Below, piece after piece: positions 12,882 through 23,598 of a stretch of DNA of 64,000 nt. Both the position numbers and the translations under genes were made by a program. This stretch comes from Casuarina equisetifolia (taxonomy: Eukaryota; Streptophyta; Magnoliopsida; Fagales; Casuarinaceae). The number at the start of each line of letters is the position of its first letter. The stretch's first letter is position 1. The stretch is taken from assembly GCA_028551475.1 (NCBI GenBank), contig CM052357.1, forward strand, positions 26,619,745-26,683,744, in the 5' to 3' direction. A model generated the notes under the pieces. That model did no database searches, was not told where the DNA came from, and worked only from the letters and a program-made list of their open reading frames with translations.

Positions 12882-13450
12882 AGTTCAGAGTATTTTATTT
12901 GATGGTGTCTATTTGTTGACTCTTCAACACTTTCACCGTGCACTTACGACGTGGCATGTGGAAAGGTGAATCACGTTTCTCTCTCAATATCTTGATAATG
13001 CAGCTCTAAGATCCTGCGGGAGAAGGCTAGCTGTTTTCGGCAGCTAAGTTGAAAATGGTTAGGCTGTTTCCGGCAAAAACAACGAGACTGGAGAAAACCC
13101 GGGGAGCAGATAGATCTTTAACGTATGAAAGACAACTCTTCCACCTTTGTACTGGAAGAGTTAAGGTAAATGCAGGAAGATAAGTAGCGTGATGTTCTGC
13201 AAGCCGTGTGTGTATGTGTTAACTCCCGATGTTGGTGTTTCTCATGTAAGACAACTTATTTTGAATGTTATTTACGAAATTTAAAATTTTTAGCTCTCTT
13301 TGATGTGGGTTGGTTTATGTATGTTCAAGTTTCTTGTTATGTATTGTTGAAGATTTGAGATGTATCCAAGTGATTTTCGTTTTTGTTACTGTATACGAAA
13401 ATAGCTTTGTTTGTTCTGAGTATGACTACTCTGTTTGGTGATGTCCTGTT
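12882..13450 (+). repeat. 569-bp direct repeat, copy 1
   Basis: From 'agttcagagtattttatttg' to 'ggtgatgtcctgtt' this segment is nearly identical to 27159-27727, and the two copies have the same net length despite a few small indels. The right edge of copy 1 lies at the LTR of the reverse-strand copia element, which interrupts it. The left edge matches the break of the coiled-coil pseudogene at the second copy. It reads best as the first bases of a tandemly duplicated segment. Confidence 0.9.
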
Positions 13451-13453
13451 ACT

Positions 13454-14044
13454 TGAATTTGCAAAATACTCAAGCACGTGTATGAAGGCTAGAAATATTA
13501 TAGCAAAATGGCCCAAGAAAATAGTATAATTTTCCTTAGGCACGGACTAGTCTTATATAGCCAGTGGCCTTCAAATACAAATATAATATTCATATAGTTC
13601 ATAACATAAAGTCAAGGTCGATTCTTCTAATCTTCTTCTATCTCGAAGCTGTCCAATCTTGACTTCTTCCAGCTAAGGTCGGCACCTCCCCTCTTTATCT
13701 TGTTTCTTGGATGAATGGGTGGTGGTGCACTTAATCTTGGGATAAAGCTTCCTGAGGACTCTCCTGGATGATAAGGCTTGAAGGCAGAGTTCCTGCTTGT
13801 CTGGAAGCCATGCTATTTAGTGGCTTTGGGCATGTACACTTGGTGGTAGGTACCACGAGGTCCATGCATCGTATAAGCTCGTTCACTTGGTTCTTTGATT
13901 ACCAGCTGGGACGTAGTTCTCTGCATGGTTGGTAGTGGACTAGGTAGTGAGCTTAGGATGGCAGTGAGGGCTTTCTTTCCTTTCTCATGCATTTCTTGGT
14001 TGTTCCTTTCAGCTTCTTCGATCAAGGATCTAATTACACCAACA
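13454..14044 (-). repeat. 3' LTR of the reverse-strand copia element
   Basis: Read on the minus strand it starts TGTTGGTGTAATTAG just after the purine tract 'gcgggggag' and ends 'gcaaattca'. Its last 35 bases recur at 18517-18551 next to the primer binding site, which identifies the LTR end. Confidence 0.85.
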
Positions 14045-17000
14045 CTCCCCCGCAAGATTGGTGGGGTTACACCAATCTTGTTCTTCAAATCTTCAAATCT
14101 TTCTCTTGGCAAAGGTTTAGTTAGGATGTCTGCCAACTAATCCTTTGAAGGAACTATATAGTGACTATAGTTCCTTGTGCTACCTTTTCCTTAATGAAGT
14201 GTATGTCTATTTCTATATGCTTGGTTTTGTTATGTTGAACTGGATTAATAGACATATGCAAAGCTGAAATATTATCACAGAATATATGAATTGGATGGTA
14301 TTGACTTACCCTAAGTTCTCATACTAGATTCATCAACCAAACTACTTCTGCCATGCCCTCTGCTAGTGCTTTATATTCTGCCTTAGCAGAAGAGCGTGAA
14401 ACGAAGTCCTGTTTTCGTGAACACCAAGATATTAAGTTAGCTCCCATAAACATGAAAAATCCAGTGGTGGATTTTCTAGACTGGTGGCAGCCCCTGTAAT
14501 ATGCATCAGTGAAACCATAGATAGTTGTAGGGCTTTCACAGTGAAATTGGAGACCATGATCAGCTGTTCCTTGGAGATAGCGTAGGATTCTTTTGAGTTG
14601 AAAGAAGTCTCTTATCCGTGGGTAGCTCATTTGTTGACATAGGCGGTGCACGGCTTGACTAATATCTGGCCTTGTTTGTGAGAGGTAGTGTAAGGAACCA
14701 AGAATGCTACGAAATATGGTCGGTTGTGGCAGCAATTGATCACCGTTAGCCAAGTTTTCTTCCTTCATCACCATTGGAGTGGAAAGTGGATGACTATATA
14801 TCATTTATGCATGTCTCAGTACGTCTAATGTGTACTAATGTTGAGATACAAATAACCCAACATCATTCTATTCGACTTGAAGGCCAAGTATATAGTGCAG
14901 TCGGCCTAAGTCTTTAACAAGAAAGCCTTTACCGAGTTCTTCAACAAAGTCACTTATTATACGGTCAGAATTTCCTGTGACAATAATATCATCCACGTAC
15001 AATAATACCCACAACACATCCATTCCATTGTGATATAAGAACAAAAAGGGATCAAAGATGCAACACCGAAAACACCTTTCTAACAAGAAGCTTGAAAAGT
15101 GTTCAAACCAAGCTCTAGGAGATTGTTTCAAACCATAGAGAGATCTGTTAAGTTTGCAAACATAATCTGGACATCTAGGATCCACAAATCCTTCCAGTTG
15201 TGACATGTAAACAAGTTCAGACAAATATCCGTGCAAGAAGGCATTTTCAATATCTAGTTGTTTGATTTTCCAACCTCGGATAACAGCAAGAGAGATAACT
15301 AACCTTATGGTAGTTGGCCGAACAACCGGACTGTAAGTCTCCAAAAAATCAACTCCAGCTTCTTGATGGTATCCCTTTGTTACCAAACGTGCCTCAGTCG
15401 GTCCAAGGTTCCTTGAGGAATGAGTTTAGTTTTGAAAACCCACTTGCTACCTATTACATTCATGGTTAGATCTCGGGGAACTAGGGTCCAGGTTTGTGTT
15501 TTTTGTAAGGCTCTCATCTCATTCAGCATGGCAATCCTCCATCCATCATGAGCAATAACATTTGGTACACTTGATGGAGTAGCTAGGATGTTGGTTCTTG
15601 CATGCAGTGCGTAGCGAAGGTTCGAACATCTGATTCTAACTTGGCTTCTAGTCGTCATGTGGTGTTGTCTTAAAGGAGTTTCTTGAGGGGCTTGTGTAGA
15701 TTCAGTTTGTAAAGAGTTAGAAGACAAAGTAGTTTCGGAGGTAGTGAGATTCTTGTCGGGCTCAGAATGGTTAAGTGAGGTAGATGAAGATGGAAGGGAA
15801 TGAATGGGTGAGTGCTGGAAAGTGTCTAGTAACCCGTGACCTTGCTCCCTACTGATTTCATCATTTAAAGAATGGGTTTGTACCTGATCGTTAATGCAGT
15901 GTTCTGAATTTCTTTGCCTTTCCCAAATTTCTTCATGAAAATTTGCCGAGGTTTGAGCTTCTTTGTTGTGCAGTGTACTTGATGGATTTATGTCTTCATT
16001 GTACCTTTGGCTAGGTGTCACGATTTCTTCGGTTGGTCGTGCAGTTGAGTAGTAACATTGCTGTATGCTTGAGGTTTCTAGGTCGTGCATAATATCACGT
16101 CGTCCTTGATTGATATCTTGCAAATAAAATTGCCGATTTTCCATTGTACTTTCTAAATTTGCACATTCTAGTAGAGATTGTTCAAAAAGATGTAATTTGG
16201 ACCGTCCTCCTTCATTGCTAGTATCCTTCTGCATAATTTCTTTAAATGGATATATATGTTCATTAAAGACAACGTGATGTGAAATGAATACTTTACCCGT
16301 TTCAATATGCAAGCAACGGTAACCTTTGTGTTGTGTGCTGTAGCCCATGAAAACACATGGAATTGACTTGGAAGACAATTTATCAGTCACAGTTGATCTC
16401 AGACAAGGGAAGCATTGTGAACCGAAGATTCGAAGAGATTCATATTCAGGACTTCGGTTATAGAGAAATTCAAAAGGAAATTTATTGTTCAAGACCAAAG
16501 TAGGCAATCTATTTATCAAATATACTGCAGTTGTGAAAGCTTCCACCCGGTACTTACGCGGGACTGATGCTTCAATTAACATTGATCTTCCGAGCTCCAC
16601 TATATGCCTATGTTTTCTTTCTACCATCCCGTTCTGTTCATGAGTATATGGACATGACATCTGATGTATGATTCCATGGTAACGAAGTTCTTCTTCCAAT
16701 TCTTTGCTTGTATATTCTCCCCCGTTATCGGAATGTAAAATCTTGATTTTTTTGTCAAACTGATGTTCTATCATAATTTTAAAATCAACAAAGATTTGAT
16801 AAAAATTTGATTTTCTTTTCAATGGATAAAACCAAGTATATCTAATGCATTCATCAACAAATATTGCATAATATAAGTAATTCTGGCATGACCTTTCAGG
16901 TGAAGGTCCCCACAAATCACTATGTATCCATTCAAAAGGTACTTGTGATCTATGAGTTGAAGTTCCGAAAGGTAGGTGGTGACTTTTTGCCTTAAAACAT

Positions 17001-18497
17001 ACAATACATATATTGGGAATTTCTCCCCTTAAGTCAATAAGTCTTAATTTATGCAAATCCTTCAAAATACGTAAATTTGAATGTCCAAGACGTTTATGCC
17101 ATGTGTTACCGTCAGCTCCTTGTTGATGAAATGTAAGATAGGCTTGTACTTGTTCACTTGGTAACACATATACATCTCCTCTTCTATGTCCCTTTAGCAG
17201 GTTCTGTTGGGTTGTTAGATCCTTTACAACAAAGGAATTTTTTATCAAAAAAAACCACACATGGATTATCATCTATCAATTTTGAAATAGATAATAAATT
17301 TTGTTTAATTGATGGAGCAACTAGTACGGAATTTAATCTCAACCTTCCTTGATCAAGTTTACTTGATTCAATATGAGAAATCAAAATTCGATGTCCATTA
17401 CCAACGAAGATTGTATTTGATCCATTATATTTTGAAAATGATGATAAGATACCTGTAGAATCAACTATGTGAGAAGTTGCTCCAATGTCAGCTATCCAAT
17501 CATCTGTCTTAGGTTCATTGATGTGAAGTGATGTTAACGCATTTGGGATGTTATCAACTTGGAAGGAATGATTGAATTGCTGCCAACATTCGAGACTTGT
17601 GTGACCTTTCTTACCACAGATTTGACAAGTGATAGGGTGTTTGGGAAATAGTTGAGTATCATCACTTGACATATTGTTTTGGGAATTTCCACTTAATTTT
17701 CCCTGATTGAATATTCCCCTGTTGTTGTTGTATGTTGTTGGTGTAAAACCTCATCCTTGTGAGGAAAATCTTTGCTGAAAGTTTCTACCTCTGTTTCCTC
17801 TTCCACCTCTGTTGAACCTTTGAACAGAGTAAGCTGCATTCTCATTTGGTGATGTCAAATTTTGTTTAGGATACCTGATCATTCATGATTCATATGCTTG
17901 AAGTTGTGATATCACAGTGCTAAATTCAGGTATTGGAGGGCGAAACATAGTAGTTTTGAAAGATTCATAAGATGCATCAAGACTTTTGAGTAGCCTAAAT
18001 GTTTTTGCAGAATCTGAAACAGGTTTTCCGATCGAACTTAATTGATTCAGAATACCTTTGAATTCTGTCAAAAAATTTGACAGAGTTTTACCTTCCTTTT
18101 TGATGTTGTTGAGTTGAGAAAGTAGGTCAAATTCTCGAGATTCGGTTCTCTAAGCAAAGTGATTTGCCAGCTCATCCCAAACCTGTGATGATGGCTCTAG
18201 TTCAAAAATATGACCTAAAGCTTCTTTAGAGAGTGTGCTGATTATCCATGACTTAACTAATGTGTCACTTTGTGACCAAGAGTCAAGATCAGGATTTGGA
18301 GTTTCGGTGTCTCCAAGTGTTAGGCTTGGTTTGGGAATTTCTCCAGTGATGAAATTGGTAAGTTTTTGAGTTTGAAGTAGGGACTTTATCTGGGTCATTC
18401 AAGAAAGGTAATTTCCTTCGGTGAGCTTGATTGTAACGAAATTGCTCACATTGATAGAGTTTGGGAAAGGGTAAGTGGTATTATTTCTGCGTGCCAT
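14045..18497 (-). pseudogene. Broken gag-pol of the copia element
   Basis: Gag starts with an ATG at 18497, a few bases after the primer site, and has an early stop just before MTQIKSLLQTQK, where related elements have a Trp codon. Next come the zinc knuckle CQICGKKGHTSLEC (near 17620), the protease-like site DIGATSHI (normally D-S/T-G, so probably inactive), integrase with WHKRLGHS and the HSDNGGEY / HEQNGMVERKH core, a variable linker, reverse transcriptase with YVDDIIVTGN (near 15000), RNase H with RKSTTGFF and SSAKAEY (near 14400), and the C-terminal MADILTKPLPRERF near 14100. Stops or frameshifts lie near 18400, 18150, 17750, 17200, 15383, 14840 and 14200. It encodes no intact polyprotein. 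Confidence 0.92.
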
Positions 18498-18499
18498 GT

Positions 18500-18515
18500 T
18501 GGCTTTGATACCAAC
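18500..18515 (-). other. Primer binding site (tRNA-Met type)
   Basis: On the minus strand 'tggtatcaaagcc' follows the LTR end after two bases. This is the plant copia primer site complementary to the initiator tRNA-Met 3' end, with A in place of the more common G in TGGTATCAGAGC. Confidence 0.85.
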
Positions 18516-18516
18516 T

Positions 18517-18551
18517 TGAATTTGCAAAATACTCAAGCACGTGTATGAAGG
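18517..18551 (-). repeat. 35-bp stub of the copia 5' LTR
   Basis: Identical over 35 bases to the outer end of the 3' LTR at 13454-13488, then abruptly unlike it. The remaining 556 bases of the 5' LTR are gone and the sequence continues directly as another copia element in the opposite orientation. Confidence 0.88.
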
Positions 18552-19101
18552 TTTCATCCATTGATTAGCCTTAACATATTGAAATTGACTTTCATTTTGT
18601 CAAGGAACGCCTAACCCGCAATCAATTTCACCTACAAGTCATTTCATTTGTTAATCAACCCGCTGACATCTTCACCAAAGCCTTATCATCTACTTGATTT
18701 CATCTTTTTCATTCTAAGCTGATGGTGCATTCTGCCCCTACAACTTGCAAGGGATGTTAAAGGACACATCAATGCCACATGTGCTGTCCATGTTAGCATG
18801 TCCACCACGTCAGCCCTAACCCTAATGGAGGCAGCTTACCCATAATTGAGCTCGTTGAGTTCTTCTAAAAATCTCTCCCTCACCGTTGGTCGATTTCCTT
18901 CTTAAAATATTTGAGTTTGATTCGGTAAAATTGTGTATAGATACATTTTGTAATTCAATATGTAAATGATTATCAGGAGAAATTAATCCAATTTGAAACA
19001 CACAGAATAAAGGTTTTTTTTTTCTATTCCTTTTCTTCTTCGCCGGATTCTTAATTCTGGTGACCTAATTCCTAAATCAATTCTTCTTTCGCTCTGCAAC
19101 A
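18552..19101 (+). mobile_element. 3' end of a second copia element, plus strand
   Basis: The plus strand reads as the C-terminus of copia pol (HIEIDFHFVKERL, then QPADIFTKALSS near 18655-18695), a short tail and purine run 'gcaaggga', then an LTR starting TGTTAAAGG at 18755. The LTR probably ends at 'ctctgcaaca' (19101), giving TGTT...AACA inverted ends and about 347 bp. Gag, integrase and most of pol are absent. Its LTR start resembles that of the element ending at 7547, so they may belong to related families. Confidence 0.85.
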
Positions 19102-19370
19102 CACACAACGGGTGTCCTCTCACCGCAGAGTGGGTTGCCTCTTCATTCATGTAAGAGCCACCAACCAGAAAAGCTACCGCCGAGCAACCTGCGGTTTCAG
19201 TTTCAGCTTCAGTTTCAATTTTGTATAAATAGAAGCATACATTGTACATTCTTCTTCACCATGGGAATTACTTCTTCCATTTCGTTTGTAATAGGTTTAT
19301 CTTGTTCTTTAATAAACAAGATTTCATCCACAGATTTCACCTCTTCTGACAGACATCAATTTACTCTATC
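19102..19370. other. Short spacer, nothing recognised
   Basis: It lies between the second copia LTR and the start of homology to the SOX-3 upstream region. A 'gtataaata' TATA-like string occurs near 19221. No coding signal is recognised. Confidence 0.4.
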
Positions 19371-20441
19371 TTTTCATTTTTTCTTGAATACAAGTGCATC
19401 ACGATTGTTCCCAATCTCTCCTAACTTTCACTTTATTTTGTTTGTTCTCAGTTCTTAAAGTGAGGCCTGCACAATTGTTATGACTTTAGCCCAAATTACG
19501 AAAAACAATTCCTACTTTTTTCATTTGTTATTTAAACCTCCAACTTCAATCACCTTATAGTTTTGATTAATTATTTGGTTCATATCCTGCCTGAAACTTA
19601 GATCTTTGTGAGGTTGCTCCGATGAGTGGTGTCGTGCTTTTTTCTTTCAACACGTTTATGGGTCTTTGTTTGGTGGTGCAATTAACAACTTTCTTGGCCT
19701 TCGTGGTCTTTGTTTTATAGTGCAACTAATGGGGAATTATCTCCTTTCGTCTCATCTGATGTGCGTCTTCGTTTGGTGGCGGGCAGTCTAGTTCAACAGC
19801 AGAGGCATTTTAAAATTTCTAGCCGCCGCCAACGCCACCAAAAGCCATGGTCAATTGAATAACTTCAAAACTCACAAAAAAAAAATGGTTCCATTAAGAA
19901 GAGCACCAAGACAGCAAATTCACATGTTTCATTGTAAGCATGGCCCTTCATGGAACAGGAAGAACTGAAGGATAAGGTGCATCACCACTTCCGCTTCTAC
20001 CTAAAATTTACATTGTAGAGGATGAAGAGGAAAGGGAGTGGTACTCGACAGACATGGCAGCCCCAAGGATGGCTCCTTAAATGCCGCAAAAGTCGATCCG
20101 GACGTAACCATATTTTCATAATAGCCGCAGATAGAATCCGTCAGACAACATGTTAGCAGCCTTCGATGATTGGACGCCAAGTTAGACAAAGCATGCGGTT
20201 CTAGTGGCTCTACGATGTCTCCAAAGATGGTTAATCGCTGCTTAGATTTCGTATAATTGTCTGATATTAACATTCAACGTTCTTATACAACAACAATATA
20301 GTAATGGTAGGACAATTATGTTGGCATCTTAAAAAATTAGATCAGTGGCAGTCGTGAAATTCTGCAACATGTATAGGGGATTTTAAGGAGATCATCGTTA
20401 AAAGCACGTCAACCCAACAAAATATTATTATGCCCCTTTCC
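19371..20441 (+). repeat. SOX upstream block, pseudogene copy
   Basis: About 1.07 kb matches 31250-32248 in the same orientation and position relative to the SOX start codon, with few differences. Shared landmarks are 'gtgcatcacgattgttccc', 'gtgaggttgctccg', 'ttcgtttggtggcgggcag' and 'gatgccgcaaaagtcgatcc'. It shows that the pseudogene derives from the SOX-3 type and was copied at DNA level. Confidence 0.9.
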
Positions 20442-20473
20442 CACACACACACACCACACACACACACACACAC
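20442..20473 (+). repeat. CA microsatellite touching the SOX pseudogene start
   Basis: A CA tract with one interruption runs straight into the ATG at 20474, at the place where the other three copies carry GA repeats. Confidence 0.9.
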
Positions 20474-21673
20474 ATGGCACTTTCCGGCGAAGAATTCGAC
20501 GTGGTTGTGGTGGGCGCAGGCATCATGGGCAGCTCCACGGCCTACCAAGTAGCCAGAAGGGGTCACAAAGTCCTCCTACTAGAGCAATTCGATTTCTTGC
20601 ACCAACGGGGATCATCTCACGGCGAGTCCCGCACCATCCGAGCAACCTACCCCAAGGAGTACTACTTTCCCATGGTGATGGAGTCATACAGACTCTGGGA
20701 GGAAGCCAAATCAGAAATCGGCTACAAGGTCTACTTCAAGGCACAACATCTCGACATGGGCTCCTCCGACGACAAGAACATTCGTGGCATCATAAACACC
20801 TGCCTGAAACACTGTGTCTCCCATGAAGTTCTCGACCACAAACAAGTGGCCGCCAAGTTTTCCGGCCGGTTCAGTATTCCAGAGAATTGGGTTGCTGTTT
20901 CCAACGAGTACGGTGGGGTGATAAAGCCCACGAAGGCAGTGTCCATGTTCCAGACCCTAGCGCTGTAAAAGGGCGCCGTACTAAGGGACTGCATTAAAGT
21001 CAAGGATATTAGAAAAGACGGTGTTAGAGGGGGCGTATGGGTTCGCTTGAGCAGTGGAGAAAAGTTCTGGGGAAAAAAATGAGTCATCACAGCCGGGGCT
21101 TGGACGAGAAAGTTAGTTAAAAAGGTTGGTGAACTTGAATTGCCGATCCAACCCCTAGAGATTCTCGCGTGCTACTGGAGGATTAAAGAGGGGAATGAAG
21201 CTAAGTATGCGATCGGAGGGGATTTTCCGACGTTTTCACGCCACGGAAGTCTGTCTGTATACGGCACACCATCGCTGGAGTTTCCAGGGTTGATTAAGGT
21301 GTGTTCGCACGGTGGGCATCCATGTGATGAGGATAAGAGGCCATGGGGGGCAACAATGGCGCTGGGGTATCTGAAACAGATGGTTGAAGAGACGCTGTTA
21401 GGCTTGGTCGATTCAGAAGCTCCAGTGGCTACGCAGTTGTGCATGTATTCAATGACCCCGGACGGGGACTTTGTTATTGTTTTCTTGGGTGGGGAGTTCG
21501 GGAAGGATGTTGTGATCGGAGGTGGGTTCTCCGGGCATGGATTCAAGATGGGACCGTTGGTGGGGAGGATTCTGGCTGATCTAGCGCTTGATGGGGAGGC
21601 AAAAGGAGTGGAGCTAAAGCACTTCAGGATCGGAAGGTTTGAGGAGAATCCAAAAGGAAATGTCAAAGTCTAA
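20474..21673 (+). pseudogene. SOX: Sarcosine oxidase pseudogene (SOX-2), two stop codons
   Basis: The copy aligns over its whole length with SOX-1, -3 and -4 and needs no frameshift (1,200 bases, 400 codons), but has two in-frame stops: TAA at 20966 (codon 165, AAA or ATA in the others) and TGA at 21080 (codon 203, TGC in the others). The Rossmann motif GAGIMG and the FAD-linking CMYSMTPD cysteine are still present. IDFLGGEF has become IVFLGGEF, suggesting relaxed selection. The body is SOX-3-like (GHPCDEDKRPWG, MALG, VDSEAP) while its 3' flank reads like SOX-4, so it may be a SOX-3/SOX-4 fusion. The reading frame is otherwise preserved, so loss looks recent. A translated product would stop at 164 residues, lacking the substrate domain and flavin cysteine. 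Confidence 0.93.
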
Positions 21674-21860
21674 TCATCTGTTTGATCCTCGTCACTCACC
21701 GACTGAAGCCCCGTTCCAGTAGTAACAACACATCATCGGACAATGCTTGTCGTTCGCGTCTATTTGTCTTGTATCAGCAGTCTCTATCTATGAATTGTCT
21801 TAAATTGGCTAGATTTTTCCCACCGGCATCATCTCAGATATTTCATGAACTGACCTTGTT
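21674..21860 (+). repeat. SOX 3' flank ending at a deletion junction
   Basis: The sequence follows the SOX-4 3' flank ('taacaacacatcatcggaca', 'gatatttcatgaactgacct') up to about 21858. It then switches without spacer to coiled-coil exon 5 sequence ('acgagatccttcaaggttc', matching about 38482 onward). Compared with the right-hand copy, about 2.7 kb containing the last three coiled-coil exons is missing. Confidence 0.85.
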
Positions 21861-22261
21861 ACGAGATCCTTCAAGGTTCTTCAAATCTACATTCTTTTGA
21901 TGTACAATTTTTTCCATTTCCTCAATCTTGTTCGTTAGATCTTCCATCTGCACCTCCTCCTCATCAAGTGCTTGCATCAGTGCCTCAATTTCTGGGACCA
22001 ACACGTAATTAAGAACTGATTATCTAGACTAATTATCATGAAACATATCATCACAAAAGACTAGATTCAAGCAAAATGAAACCAACCTTGGTCTTTGGCA
22101 GCAAGAGTATCAGTAAGCGATCTAACCCTATCCTGTAGCTCTGTCGAGACAGCTAGTGCATCTTCCAGCTTCTTGACTCTTTGCTCCATTAAGTTCGGTT
22201 CTCCCTCTATCACTTCAGCCTGTTTCTCCAAATCATGCACCCGCGTTTTAGAAGATTGAAG

Positions 22262-22591
22262 TGTTCGGATATGAGCTTATGTGGCAGTCACGTCCACGTG
22301 GCTGCCACGTCACCATCTTCCAGAGGCAGCAGAGAATCATGCGTCTGACTTCTCTGCTGCCGCCTGCACCATCCAGCCTGCAGCACGCAACCTGCAGCAA
22401 GACCCTTCGTGGACCTCCAGATAAAGACCTTAGGTTTTAGGGTTTCATCTCATCGTTTTGTCTATAAATGTTTTTGTTTTATGTTCATACAAACCTATCA
22501 TGTGAATCACTTCTCCCATTTGTAACCGAGTTTTCTCTTAATTAAAACAAGAGTTTTATCCAACTCATGTGTTCAATCACTTCCGTTTACA
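22262..22591. mobile_element. Solo LTR inserted in the coiled-coil pseudogene
   Basis: A 330-bp segment absent from the intact gene begins TGTTCGG and ends TTTACA (TGT...ACA ends). It is flanked by 'tgaag' at 22257-22261 and 'ttaag' at 22592-22596, an imperfect 5-bp target duplication of the single 'tgaag' in the intact exon (near 38882). It contains 'gtctataaatg' as a TATA-like box and an AT-rich 3' part. Size, ends and target duplication fit a solo LTR of a copia-type element; no internal region is present. Confidence 0.85.
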
Positions 22592-22635
22592 TTAAGGTCT
22601 AGCGAGTAACTGGTTGCAGCGGCTTCAGCTTCCTT

Positions 22636-23598
22636 AGATGAAAGTAGAGAAAAGGTGCTGGTTTACAGCGTTCAAGCGGAAGATAAGTGGAGCAACTAAG
22701 AACTCCACTGATTCGTGATCATTATCTGAATCTCCGTAATCCTTTAGAACTACAAGTGTGTTATCAAAGCTCAGCTCTCTCAATACCGTGCATGCACCGT
22801 TCACGTTACCATAACTCTCTTTCTCTCCTACTTTGTCAGGTTCACATATCTCCATAAAAGCATTGGTATCAAACTCACCTAGACTTCCATTTAATCCTTT
22901 ATTCTGCACCGTTGGATTCTGCTGAGCTGGTTCACCAAGGCTTGGCCAAATGAGGTCTGCCATTTCTTCATAATTATATCCGTTCAGAAACCTATCTTTA
23001 GCTAGCTCTATAGCCTGTGCAGAAAACAGTGGGAATACAATATCTATATCCCAATGGGTAATCTGAAATATTGATATTATGATTCAGATTTGGAGCAGCT
23101 ACTGTAATCAATATTGGTTCCTCCTTATCTTGCAGTAAGGGTTCCGTTGCCCATGGCTGAGCTTCTAGGAGTGGCACAGTGTCGAGACAGGCCTGATCAT
23201 TTATCCAAACAGGTTCCAAGGATGTCATCAATTCTTGAGCTGTGGGGTTCCATTAATGAGATGATTCTCCTGCTTCAAATGTTGTTTCATTATTATGCAA
23301 CATACGTGTCTCAGAAACAAGAAACAAGAGCTTCTTGTATCTCTTCTTGTTCTGCAAAGAAGGTTTGTACAGCATTTAAGTGGCTGTCTGATGGAGACGT
23401 CAGCCATGCTCTGGAGTAACTACATCAAATGGGGAACAACTCCACTGGAAGCTAGCCGAGTAATTTTCAGGTGGAAGGTACCTTGGGGTGATGGTGTTCG
23501 ATGTGGCATCATCGTCTACAGTAGCACACAGGCCTGAGTCATTATCTGACAAGGTCAGAATACCGGAGGAGTCTTCTGAAAAACCGTTAATGTCAACA
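22636..23598 (-). other. Gene-like insert of unknown origin in the pseudogene
   Basis: About 963 bp interrupts exon 4 of the coiled-coil pseudogene between two copies of TCCTT (22631-22635 and 23599-23603); the intact gene has one. No LTR, terminal inverted repeat or helitron end is obvious. On the minus strand there are gene-like coding stretches in different frames: SEDSSGILTLSDNDSG, then TFFAEQEEIQEALVSCF, then DKEEPILITVAAPNLNHN, then NGYNYEEMADLIWPSLG and CTVLRELSFDNTLVVLKDYG. The frame breaks could mark introns or decay; an AG-type acceptor 'tttctgcacag' precedes the NGYNYEEMAD stretch. I cannot name the source gene. The codon texture suggests a fragment of a host protein gene rather than a transposon. 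Confidence 0.6.

Larger units (their letters stand above)
13454..18551 (-). mobile_element. Ty1/copia retrotransposon with truncated 5' LTR
   Basis: On the minus strand the order is a 35-bp 5' LTR stub, tRNA-Met-type primer site, gag, protease, integrase, reverse transcriptase, RNase H, a polypurine tract and a 591-bp 3' LTR (14044-13454). All copia domains are recognisable and the order protease-integrase-RT-RNase H defines Ty1/copia. The coding region is broken by a handful of stops and frameshifts, far fewer than in the 5.9-kb relic, so this element is younger. It has invaded the 569-bp repeat at 13450. Confidence 0.93.

Noticed and set aside
13337-13543. Minus-strand frame shared by 13337-13543 and 27602-27835 as a small gene
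   Set aside because: It is shared because the 569-bp repeat is duplicated; it has no start context, known motif or conservation beyond the repeat.
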